From Bondarzewia mesenterica (taxonomy: Eukaryota > Basidiomycota > Agaricomycetes > Russulales > Bondarzewiaceae), in the NCBI GenBank assembly GCA_004802705.1, contig SGPL01000023.1, forward strand, positions 1 to 64,000: a DNA stretch of 64,000 bases, read 5' to 3'. Made by a program: the position numbers and the translations under genes. The stretch's first letter is position 1, and the number at the start of each line of letters is the position of its first letter. The notes below the pieces were generated by a model that was not told the origin of the DNA, ran no database searches, and saw nothing but the letters and a program-made list of their open reading frames with translations. This document shows positions 10,097 through 20,996 of this stretch, piece by piece.

Positions 10097-13000
10097 TCAT
10101 AGCCACTTGTTCACGCTCTCTGGTAGCTCGCGCATTGTGGGGATTCTCCTTGCATAAGCTTGAACTCCACGGTCGTGCTCCTTCAACGTGCTCTTCAGCT
10201 GGCGGATGCCCTCTGCACCAACACGTTCAGCCTCAGCGAGGGCAGCCAATGAGCACTTCGAGTAGCTGCCGTAGACAGCCTCAAGATCCATGAGGCTGTT
10301 GAAAGTGACGACACTGTAGACAAGCATGAGGTGATAATCGCTCATTTCGGCGCAACTGGGAACGGAGACGAGGTGAGAAGTTCTGGGAGAAGACATACTT
10401 CAGCTCATGCAGAGAACGCAGGTCATCAGCAGCTTGTTGAAGGAGATGGTGGCGTGCTGCGCCCACACTACATCGCACATCATCATAGCCAGTCGAGATT
10501 TTGGACTTGATAGCTTTTGTGATCTCGTCGATCACCTAAATGTCGATGAGACACGTCAATGACGAAGCAGAAAGATGACAAACTGCTGAAATCTCAGTAA
10601 CAACATCTCCCGACTCGGCGACAACAGCCTTGGGAAGCGGGCGTTGTCCTGCTGATTTGGGCGAACCAGTGACAGCTTTCTTGAGCTTCATGGTACCAAG
10701 CGCCTTCGGGGTAACGGGCACTGGAGATGCCCGTTAGCAGATATAGATGATTTACGAAAGTAACATAATTACCAGTCCACCGCTTCTGCTTTGACACTGG
10801 CATTGGTAGAGGGCGCAGTGTTTGAATGGTATTTTTTGCCGAAGGCGAGCCGCGGCGAGGCAAGGCAATTGTTCTGTCTTCTTCAGTAGCAATGTCAGTA
10901 CCCTTATCAATGAACAGATTGTGAAAAGATGTGCGATCACCACGAGAAAGAATCGACGATATTCCCTTATGCATACGGCCTAGCGGTCCCTCTCGAGTGA
11001 CAAAATCAAAAATTGGCTCCTCAATATCGTCCTCGTCCCCCTCAGTATAATCATCCTCCTCCTCAGTAGCCAGTGCAAACGACACATTCTTTTTTTTTCT
11101 GCGGAGCATTTACATTAGTTTTGAGTGGCGTCGGAAATAGCAAGGAAGAGGCGTCTGCTGAAGATTCTTCGTTGGGATTGGTGAGACGCAGAGAGGAGTC
11201 GAGCGAGACTTCGATATCCTCATATTTCTCTTCGTAGACGCCTTCAACGTCGTAGAGATGTGTAGGCATGTTGCCCGGCTGGGAATTTTGAGGTACATCC
11301 GAGAGGATAAGGGGGGAAGAAGGAGTGCGTCGTCTGAAAGGCTGAGGTTCCGAGTCATCGTCGTGTGTTAAATCGATCATCATAACATCTTTCTAAGGAA
11401 ATGAAGGGAACTCAGTCCGTCTCCTAGAACTTCATGGGCACATTGGTGTAGATACGTACATTTTTGGTTTTCTGACGAAACGACCTTTGACCCGTTCTGT
11501 AAGGCATACCTGGTGAGCTGAATGAATGCGAAAGATTGAACGAAGTATATACCGTGGGCAACGGATGTACGGGAGCGAAGTCAAATTCTTCAGTCGGACC
11601 ATTGTCGTTGTCCTCCGAATGCGCACTATCTAAGCTATTGCCTTCAGGACTCTTTTCATTTGGGGCAGGTCTGGAACCAGAAGGAATATGGCTTGATGAC
11701 TTAACAATCTGCAAAGGTTTTTCTGACGATCCCGCCACTGACAATTTGCTGACAGGCACGGGAGGGAGGTCGAAGTTAGCTTGGATCCAAGGAAGCTTGT
11801 TGGATTTGGAATTTAATGCCATCGGTGTGGCCTCCGGTTCCTGGGGCGGGTGGAACAATCAGAGACTGTGCAAAAAAACATAGGTCGTTTTGAAGCTTTG
11901 CCTTGTCTTTCAGCCGAAGGGCTTTGATTGCTGTATCCTCACGTCCTTGGCCATCTGCATTGTTCTCGTCCAACTTTGGCACCCAAGACAGTTAACCACG
12001 GAAGGAAATAAAGATGATATAGCTTACTAGACTACGATCGTGTTGAGAATCTTCAGGAGCTTTCTTGACTGGCTGAGGAGGTGAGACAACCTCGATATTC
12101 TTTTCGACCAGCTTCACATGAACGGATGACTTCTTTTTCATGACTCGATTTTTGCGTTGAGAGACGGGATCGCTCAAATCATCCACTGTGCTGCCGCTAG
12201 TCGTCACGGGTCTCGCACCTTGAGTGTCTTTTGGTTTCATAGCAGCAATGCGAGATCTGGGGGTGGAGGCGGCAATCTTGGCAGGCGGGCTTGACATATC
12301 TAAGGGCATAGGCGAACTCGCCCTCTCCGTAGCCGTAGGGGGGATTTGATCGTAGTCGACAATGGACTCAGCAGGGGACGACGGCCTTTTCTTCTCTCCT
12401 CGATGACCGTACTTTTTCTTGATGCCGCGATAAGCGGCAGGTTGTCGCGATTTCGTGACCAGCGAGTCACTGTTTCGAATATGACCAGAGTTCGTAGATT
12501 TTGTCAGGGTGTCTGGTAGTCCACGTCGTCGCTTGCAAGGTGGTTTCGAATTCAAGGTTGGCAGAGAATCGTCGACTGTCTCTACATGCTTCCTTTTGGC
12601 GTCATTGTTTCGTGCCCCTTGCTCTTCTATACGAGTGGGAGCCACGGTCTCGGCAGTCTCTAATTCCACCTCCTGAGGAGATATGCCTTCATGCACTGAT
12701 CAGCTGAGTCCTTCTGGGAAGGTGAGCGGCAATACCTGTGGATGAAACCGCTTGGTATTGCCCATCATCGTCTCCCAAAATTGTGACAGCTTTGCTCAGG
12801 TGAGAGGTGGAGATGAAATATCATCGATGACAACGACATACCTTCTGCATCGGCCTGGACCACCGATTCGACGGTCAATTTATCAAGGGACGGTTCTTCG
12901 CCTTCCAACCTAACGTCCAATTCAACGGCCGTATCATCTGCATCTGAACTTTGGATATCCCGCGTGATCTTCTTTGATGCAGCAGCAGCAGATGCTCGCA

Positions 13001-15952
13001 TGGTTCTTCCTCGTACGTTTGTGACGCCGCTCCCAGCCTCCTCCATAGTGCCATCGACACACTGGACACTTATCCTTCCCTTCGAATTGGGAGCAGAGGA
13101 CTCAGACACAACCTTCAATATATTAGGTGTCTTTCTGATCTGCAGATTCTGGGATTCGACGTTCAGTTCGGCTAGCTCGTCCAAGTCAGAGGTCACGGCG
13201 GTAGCCTTCGACATCTTTTTCCCTTTCTTGTTCTTCCGCACGGTCTGCGAATCCTGCGCCTTCGACATCTTCTTATCTCTCGGTTTGACCGGAGATACCG
13301 ACTTCGCCCTCGAGTTCGATGTGTCTTGATGGGCATGACTGACGTCCGACGTAAGAACGGTCGCAACCTGCGGAAGGGTTCGGTCGCTACCGGTGTCGGT
13401 GCCTTTGACCTGCTCTACTCCTCTGGACGAAGATAATTTCCTGGATCGGCTGGTAGACTCGTGAGGAGAATGGACCTCGGAAATATCAGATAGGTCCTCG
13501 TCACTGGCACCAAATATAGTGTCACGCACGACCTGACTGTGCGTCCGGCGAAAAGAGCAGCTGTCACGCGTGACTTCGGATGGAAGGACAGAATCCTTAT
13601 AGTCCCTCAAGTCACGTCCAATAGAGCGAACGTTGCGAAAGGCGGAAGGTGAGGAGAGGTCATGTCGACCAGCTAAGACAGGCCTAAGAGGAGACGCAGT
13701 TGGATCCTTTGAGATTGCACGACGTGCAACCGGTGGCCGGTCATGTACATTCGACAGCACGATTATGCCATCTCCCGGGCTGTCTGCGTGTTGCTCTCCC
13801 TTAGTCTTCGCTGCGGTTTGATTGACGGAGGCTGCCGTAGAGAGATGATGTCCTTCAGACCTACTACACTCATCGCGGATATCTGAATGGGTGCTGTCAT
13901 CACTTCGTTCGTGCAAATGAGAGACTAATAGAGCGACCAAATGAAATTAAAACTAGACAGCATACGAGAGCGAGCATCGACATTGCTCACCTTGCTCTAC
14001 TATCTTTACCTTCTCCTGCAAAGACATGTGAAGCGCGCACAAAAATTGGCACAAACAAGACTGACCTCAAAAGAGGATGGGCGTTTTGAACTCAGGCTTC
14101 CCAGATTGAAGTCCAATCTCGCCGGCGACGTATTGATTGACATACGAACGGTCGATTTCGACAGTGAAGACCCATCCCACAAAATGATATGCCCCTGCGC
14201 GAAATCTCGCTATCAAAAAGTGTTGCGACGAAGAGATAGACGTGCCATATACCAGATTACGCGCCTTCATGGCCTGTACAAATCTTCCGATGTCGGAGGG
14301 CAGTAATTCGAATGTGGTCATCATCGACGCATCTTCAGCGATTCCATCCATTTGCCTGTCTCCTATCATCGCAGGGGACGACATCGCAACCTGGACAAGG
14401 TTGGACGTGCTGGACACCTTGATTTGTCTCACACTTGAATATAGTACTTGCACTGATTCGTAAACATCATCCTTCAATTCTCTCATTGAGAAAATCAAGA
14501 TGTTTTGATAGGACTTCAGATGCGGCTCACCTCGGTCACATGATTGAGAAGAAACGAGTTTCTATCTATGAAAAGCCGGTCGTGCGGGGTAGGCTGGAGA
14601 AAGGAGACATCGCAAATGATGACCTCTTTTACTTCGAATGGTTGGGGGCTACAATAATGGCAGATCATATCAGCTTTCAATACTTCCCAGCTGCGAAATT
14701 CTTGTCGGTTGGACTCACAAAGTGATATCACGAGCCAGAACCTCAACTATCTTAAGTGATGTTTCCTCCCAGTCTGGTGCATGGATATGCTCCGTAATTT
14801 TGAGTATGTCCTCATAGTGTCGGGACCTCACAGGGGCAGACATGAATACCTCTCGTAGAAACCGGGTACGTAGCTTTCTCCCATTCGAGGTGTTGTTTGT
14901 TGACGGAATAAGGCGTGCCAGCAGCACTAGCAACTGCTCTAGAGCCAGATAGTCTGACCAATAACCCAGGTTGGTATAAGATGGAATCGTTCCAAATTCC
15001 ACTTACCTTTGGTTTCAGCTATCAGGCGGCCCAGGTTCTCACTAGAATGAAGAATTATGAACATATGAGCAGAGCATACACAGCGAACGGCTAACCTGCC
15101 AAGTACGTCAGGCTTGCGAAGAAGCGCTTGATTGACCGAATAACTCTGACTTGTGTTAGACAAGAGCATATATGCCTAGTTTGCAAAGGGCGTCATGTGC
15201 GGAGAAATTTTGGATTGGAGGCATATATGCGTGTGTAAGTCACGGCATGAGAATTTCCATCATAAGAGCTGGGCAAAAAAAAGGCTTACATGGACTCGGA
15301 GGCTAACAGTGAAGCTTGTAGAAGGGATGGCAAAGGAAGGAAAGAAGAACATGGCGCATATATTCGTGTAAAATGCTTGTGCGATGGTTCTCTTCGATGG
15401 CTCTATCGTGCTGAATTAGCACAAGGAGATCGGGAGGCCAGCATAGAATATAGGGAGATTTTCATCTAACCGTTATCATTCTCATCAAGGTGATCCTGCA
15501 GTTTTCGAAATTAGTGACAAGAGGGCGTGAAATCGAGACATGCAAAACACACTAAAACCCCAGATAATGTGGATTGAGCGATACGTTCCCAGATTCTCTG
15601 TGCGTTGAAGTTATTGGCTTCAAATGCTGGAATAACTTTGTCATTCAGGATAGCAGTGAAGATTGCGATTGATAGTCGAAGAGACAGGGCTGGAATAGCC
15701 TGGTATAAACGACTGAAAGACTGGCGCAAGAGTGCATCGACGTCGTCACAAAATTTGTCAGAAGGTAGCGATTGGTTGAACTGGGAAACATAAACGATCA
15801 CGACCGGCTGTTTAGCTGAACTGGGAGCTTACAAGTGACGGAAGCCGTGAAGAAACATAGTCTACAATGTCCTTAATCTCTTTATTCCTCGGCGTAGCAT
15901 CTTTCTTCATCGCAGACAAGAGTTCTGCGAAGTTCTGAGTGGAGCTAGACAT
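10097..15952 (-). CDS. Large protein with ARM-like N-terminus, PH-like domain and C-terminal coiled coil; candidate Red1/SYCP2-type meiotic axis protein
   Basis: Start 15952-15950 (MSSSTQNFAELL), stop 10099-10097. Around twenty exons add up to roughly 1,600 residues. N-terminal exons (15952-14720) encode an all-helical ARM-like domain. Exons at about 14655-14270 encode a PH-like beta domain: VIICDVSFLQ, DRLFIDRNSFLL, VRQIKVSS, LVQVAM, then TTFELLPSDIGRFVQAMKAR. A very long Ser/Thr/Asp/Lys-rich disordered middle follows (13930-10780), with basic patches such as KKGKKMSK and an IFGASDEDLSDISEV block. The C-terminus (10530-10097) is a predicted coiled coil rich in Ala, Leu, Glu. This order (ARM, PH-like, disorder, coiled coil) is that of the meiotic axis core proteins Red1, Rec10 and SYCP2, which bind HORMA proteins and assemble into filaments. 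Assignment rests on architecture and weak motif resemblance. One A9 run breaks the frame (11090-11098). Confidence 0.5.
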
Positions 15953-16539
15953 GATAATCGTTGAGGGAGAGAGATTATTTGTAAGTTATGTGTTGGTGCA
16001 CAGGACTCGGAGACGAACAGAACCGCGTCGAAATCTCCGCGAGCCCGTCGTCCGGCAATCACCCGTAGATCACATGACAATATCCGCTCACGAACGCCCT
16101 GGCCGCGATCCAAATTGAGTCGTACTACACATCCTTATCATACCTGGGACACCAGGCATTCCAGTATATTATACATATTATTGAGATTATTCAAAGGACC
16201 TGCGAAAAATGATAGGATCCACCAAATCACCTGCAAGATCGGGGGGCAGTCAAAATGATACTGAGGGCTGGTTCGCGTATCACTCTGATGCACAAAAGAC
16301 CATTATTCTGCGGAAAACGTTTAAAAAATAGATGCTTTACAGGCCCTGAAAATTCCTATGCGGCAAAACTGAAGGCGGAAGCGGGTAATTTGTGCAGGCG
16401 CGTATAGTGTGAATCTTCCGCAAGGCATTGTCCACCCTGTTGGCAACTTGAATTAGCAAGTCTGTCCTCAAGTCCAGCTCTCTTATGCGATCGCTATTCC
16501 AGTGACTCAGGGGTGATGATCTGTCCGGGCCACTGCTCC
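15953..16539. other. Intergenic region upstream of the axis-protein candidate
   Basis: Probable promoter of the minus-strand gene ending at 10097. No gene supported. Its left boundary is that gene's start codon and its right boundary the visible end of a decayed gene. Confidence 0.35.
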
Positions 16540-17095
16540 CCATGAACTGCATTCAGAAACCAGAACAAAAGAAAGGCCAGCAGTGTTGTGCCGAAGTAGG
16601 GGTTGTCGGTGAGGAAGGGGCAGGGGGCTGGCTCAAATACAATAGTCAACATTGTTGTTAAGGTTGTCACCAGTGGTATCTCAGAGCAGACACCATTATA
16701 GCTGGCACAATACTAGACCCAGGTCCCGTACTATAAGGCTGCAAATGCAGCAATAGTTGGCGCACCGTACTTGAGCTGGGCCTGCGAGTATGTCTGTTCA
16801 AGGCGAAGTCCAACAGGAGTGTAACCGCAGGAACAGCATGTAACGCGAGGACGTTAAGGTCAAGGCGGAAGGGCTCCGCAAGTGTGCTAGAAAATGTCAG
16901 CTCCACGTCCACAGTGGATGTGCTTTAAACGATCAAGTCCGGAAATAAAAGGATGAGGGTCCAGTATATGGTGGACTCGGAGGTGGTTACTGCAAGCTTA
17001 TCCGGGTCAGATCAATACGTCAGATGAAGTAATTGCGGAAGTTTTCACCAGCATCGAGATCATGAAGATAAGGCGTTTATATTTTCTGAAGAAAC
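16540..17095 (-). pseudogene. Relic of a FAR-17a/AIG1-like membrane protein gene
   Basis: On the minus strand, blocks of a FAR-17a/AIG1-like protein appear in the right order but in different frames. They are a YKRLIFMISM segment (about 17090-17050), TIYWTLILLFPDLI (about 16975-16930), LDLNVLALHAVPAVTLLLDF (about 16865-16805), KYGAPTIAAFAA, YGTWV, YCASYNGV and PFLTDNPYFG with FWFLNAVHG (to about 16540). In-frame stops interrupt it at 16925-16927, 16731-16733 and 16713-16715. A frame change is needed near 16780. The family comprises multi-pass hydrolases of lipid esters (AIG1/ADTRP) in animals; fungal roles are unclear. Two of the stops sit inside conserved blocks and cannot be removed by splicing, so I call it a pseudogene. 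Confidence 0.6.
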
Positions 17096-17399
17096 TCCTG
17101 ATCAATGTGAGAGTGTATGGAGGTATTCGGTGTCTGAGACGCAGACATAGTACGCTTGATTTGGGGGGGGAGGTCGCTTCCGAGACTCATACTCGGTACC
17201 GTCATCACACATGCTGCAGCTACACCAAAGTAGACACGAGCATGAACATCTGATGATACCAATCCTGCTTCAAGGGAACTACAGTAACTCACTCTTGAAT
17301 CGTCAAGAACTACATGTGGCCTCCTATCTGACTTCTTACTAGTATCCATTCGTCCTAGGACGTCTGGTTCAAACTACGATAACCATACCAGATAATCGA

Positions 17400-17830
17400 A
17401 GCCGCGGATATGTGGAGCATGGCCGCAAGGAAGTATATGCCATCTCAAAAGATATGCAAAGGCAAAGGGCAGAGGAAGGGGAGGAGACAACCAAAGCCGC
17501 GGCTTTCTTGCTGAGTCCGAAAGAGTTCCGGCCATCGGAGAGGAGCGCGGAGAAAAGCTCGAGATAGCAATCGCGAGAGATAAAGCTAGAGAAGAAAACG
17601 ATGCTGAAGCTAAAGCTGAGCGCTGTGCATACTCACAGTGGCAGTTGCAGGAGAACAGAAGGCTACAGGATACATTGATACATTACGAGATCATTCTTCA
17701 CGTACAGAAACTGTCAACATACATACTGTACATACGCAGAACTCCGGTATGGAACATGTCAAATACGAGATCGACGGAGACCGATGTTGAACCCCTGCAA
17801 TCAAGTCCCACTCCCTGTCGCTCTAACTGT
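17400..17830 (+). pseudogene. Possible coiled-coil gene fragment
   Basis: Two overlapping plus-strand frames are rich in Glu, Lys, Ala and Arg. One reads through about 17430-17830 with a heptad-like segment (ARDKAREENDAEAKAERC) and ends at the stop near 17833. No start codon, domain or plausible splice set was found. It may be a decayed coiled-coil gene beside the FAR-17a relic, or noncoding. Confidence 0.2.
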
Positions 17831-17832
17831 AT

Positions 17833-19655
17833 CTAGACTCTGCCTTTCCATCCCCTCCACAACACCACGCTCGCAGCACACGAAACCAGTGCTGCACCCG
17901 TCCCCACCCAAAACGTGAGGCGCCAGCATGAAACGCCCATGCACACGCCCTCACCTCGTGTGTTATGTGCTGATACATATGCATAGAGGTATGAGAAAAA
18001 TGGGGTTCCGAGGAACGGAGCATATGTCACGATGCCAAAATTGCGACCGAGATTCGCGGCACCCCATATTGAGGACATGATGCTGGGGCTTAAAACCGAG
18101 GACGAGAGGATTAGAAAAAAAATCAAGAAAAACGAAGATGGACGCGTACAGAATGGTGAATGTGATGCCATAGGCCATACCGGTGCCAACACTGAAATAG
18201 ATGACGTTGAATCTCTAACTTCATGAGAGCCGCAGAAGTTGTACCTTAAGATCCAAATATCTTGTTGCGACCTTATCGTAGTTTGGAGAAGGGCGAAAGA
18301 GCCCCCCAATAGCACGGTGGTACTCGTTAAAAATGCAATGCGGCTGATGAAATGTTTCCGCGGGAAAGAGCGAACACCGCTTGGAAGGTACGAGGCGACA
18401 GGAGAGATAAAATCCGCGAGCGGACCGGCGAGCAAACGAGATACAGTGTTGGCAATGGATAGAATGCGGACTTGGGTAGAAGTCGCAACATCCGTAGACG
18501 AGTCAAAGGTAGTGGCATCAGCTGATGACGAGGCTGGGAGAGACAGAACGATGGTTCCGATATTTGATATCACCATCTCACACTAGGGGATGATAAGGTT
18601 GATTTTGGTGAGACATCGCAAGCCGGCTCACCAGTCCTAAAACCAGCATGATGATCAAGGCCAAGATCCAAAAATGAACGTCCTTCAAAAGATCAAAGAT
18701 CGTGGCATCCTCTTCCACCAGGATAACTTGTACATTGGCATCTGTCGACTTCTTAGGCAAGAAGGGCGCGCGTTCGTCTGACTGTGCTAAATCCTCTACA
18801 TCTGACTCCGCAGTGTACGCAAATTCTTCCACTTCTGGTATGGACGATGCTGAATCATCGATGGCAGATGGTATACGAAGATTGAAGGCTCCGATCAAAT
18901 GAATGAGACCTGCAGTGGCAGCATGAAAGGTTAGGAATTTGGTCACATTCAAACCGGTCGCAGGATCAGAGAAGAATCTGGATGCGACGAGGGAGAGGAA
19001 AAGGGGCGATAGACCGAAGAGAGCCATGCTTGAACCAGAGGCGACACCGATGTATTTCGGGAAATTCTTGGACGCAGCAAAGAGAGATGAGAAGTACCTA
19101 GAGACAATGATCATGTCACATTAAGCTATCTAGTCCAGATAAGGCACTTACGAGAAAACTGTTCCAAGACCAGCCATGCAGAAAAATATGGTGAGGCGAT
19201 GAAATGAAGATCGAGATGCAGGTGTGACATCGCCAGGTGTATTGGCGATTTCCCATGCGAATAGACCAAAACCGGAGGAGAACAGAATGGAGGAGACCAA
19301 AGAACAAGCCCAAGGGCCGAACCTATCAATGACCATGCCGACAACGATTGAGAAGGGATATTGGCCGATCATGCCTCTAAGATAGATGTATTCAGCAAGC
19401 GAATGTAAGGAAGGTAATTATGTTCTCACGCGAGAACGATTGTTGTAAGCTGAGGTTGAGTGAGCTTCAGATGCAAAGCAAGGGTCGGCGCAAGCAACGG
19501 AAATGTGAATATTCCGCCCGCGAATAATCTGTCAAAATTATGAAATCAGGGCAGTGTACGCGGTCCGTCATGTTGGAAACTGACGCATTAGCAGCGATAG
19601 AGCAGCACGTCAAGCACAAGCGGGCTCTGTGCAAAAAGGATGACTGCGCAGGCAT
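17833..19655 (-). CDS. MCH1: MFS transporter, MCH1/nodulin-like type
   Basis: Start 19655 (MPAQSSFLHR), stop 17835-17833. A twelve-helix major facilitator. Helix 1 runs through SIAANALFAGGIFTFPLLAP across a junction with a GTCAGT donor. Helices 2-6 include IGQYPFSIVVGMVIDRFGPW and NFPKYIGVASGSSMALFGLS. A long acidic central loop (SIPEVEEFAYTAESDVEDLA) follows, then helices 7-12 with the second cytoplasmic loop SRLLAGPLADF, and GAANLGRNFGI near helix 11. The arrangement matches fungal Mch1, a monocarboxylate-transporter homologue that in yeast does not carry monocarboxylates and sits in the vacuolar membrane, with nodulin-like relatives. Substrate unknown. It shares a 271-base divergent promoter with ECO1. 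Confidence 0.8.
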
Positions 19656-19926
19656 TCTGCATCTAAGAATTGGGCTGGTACGTAGACTAAGAGGTCGCAG
19701 CGAAAGTAGAGGCGCCGCAGTGGCGATATCCGAACTGAAGTACAAACTGTTGCAGTTCACGCAGCAGCACTGAGGAGTACTACCTACTACTCCTCTGAAT
19801 GGGTTGAGAAGCCCACGTGACTAACACGTCGCGCAAACACGCACAAGCGCGCGTCTGTTGATGTGCGCGTCATGATGAATGATTGTCTAACGAGTCAGCA
19901 TTCCTTATACTCCCCTCCAAACACAT
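19656..19926. promoter_or_regulatory. Divergent promoter, MCH1-like / ECO1
   Basis: Both genes start outward from this 271-base gap. A palindromic-looking GAGTACTACCTACTACTC stretch at about 19773-19790 and paired CACGT/ACGTG-like boxes near 19815-19870 are visible. Their roles are not known. Confidence 0.35.
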
Positions 19927-20996
19927 ATGTCTGGCACAGTTAAGAGAACATATGGCTCTCGCTCAAGTAGGCCGTTGCTTCACTCGTCTTCATCCTTAGA
20001 TCTTTCTTCATCACATGTGACACCCTCCCTCAAACGACCTCTCAGCGAACACCTGTCCTTCACAAATACTCTGCCCCCTAAACGCCCTCGTCTTGTCCCG
20101 CCCTCCTCTAGCAAAGATACTAAGTCAAAGATGAAGTCCAAGCCCCGAAAGCAGCCTAGTCAGAAGTCTTTCACCCAGCTGCACTTCAGCCTTGACACAT
20201 CTATTCTCCGGACATGTTCTCTGTGCGACCTGACATACACGAAGGGTGCACCAGATGATGAGTCTCTGCACAAAGCGCATTGTGCTAGGGTACAACGCGG
20301 AATGGAATGGGGCAAAGAGGAGGATAAGGAATGCGTAAAGGCTGGTGTGCAAGAATCAGCCAGCGCGGTCAGGTTAAAGAACGGGAAAAAGGGTCGCATT
20401 ATTTGCTTCAGAGCGGACGTTGGGAAAAGAATTGGCTCAAAGGTCAGTGCTTGTTCCTACTCCGTGGCAAGAATTTGATAGAACGGGGCAAACTGTAGCT
20501 TTCTGTGCTTTTAGAAACGATCGGCCTGACACTGTCATCTCCACCCCTGACCTCCGAAGTTCTCCTTGCATCCAAAGTCTACCTCTTCTTACTGCCATCC
20601 ATTACGACCTCGTCTCGCGAAAAGATTGTGGGTTGCGTTATTGCACAACGCATCTCCACTGCAATGGCCATTGTTTCCCCTTCCGAGCTCGCGGCCTCTT
20701 CCTCCAATGTGCCACCGCCGACAGCAACGCTTGTCCCTGTAGACACAAGCACAGGGCTTTTCTGTCATCCAACCCCACTTCCCACACCTCTCGGCATACC
20801 TCGTCTTTTTGTTCCATCAGCGCACCGCCGTCAAGGCGTCGCGTCTCACCTTTTGAACGTCGTTGCTGATACCTTCATACACGGCTGCAAACTCGACCCG
20901 CGACGAGGTGATGTCGCGTTTACTCAGCCGACAGGATTAGGAAGGGCTGTAATGGATAGCTGGGGTGGAAAGAACATGCGTATTTATCAAGAGTGA
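19927..20996 (+). CDS. ECO1: Cohesin acetyltransferase Eco1/Ctf7
   Basis: Exons 19927-20442 and 20499-20996 give 337 residues. A basic Ser-rich N-terminus precedes a C2H2 zinc finger (Cys97, Cys100, His115, His118). The C-terminal acetyltransferase domain carries the acetyl-CoA-binding block RRQGVASHLL, the Eco1-specific TFIHGCKLDP region and FTQPTGLGRAVMDSWGG, close to the family consensus. Eco1 acetylates the Smc3 head during S phase and so locks cohesion between sister chromatids in the nucleus. All expected motifs are present, and the length is slightly above yeast Eco1 (281). Acceptor choice at 20498 is set by reading frame; the nearer TTTTAG site would break the frame. Confidence 0.93.
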
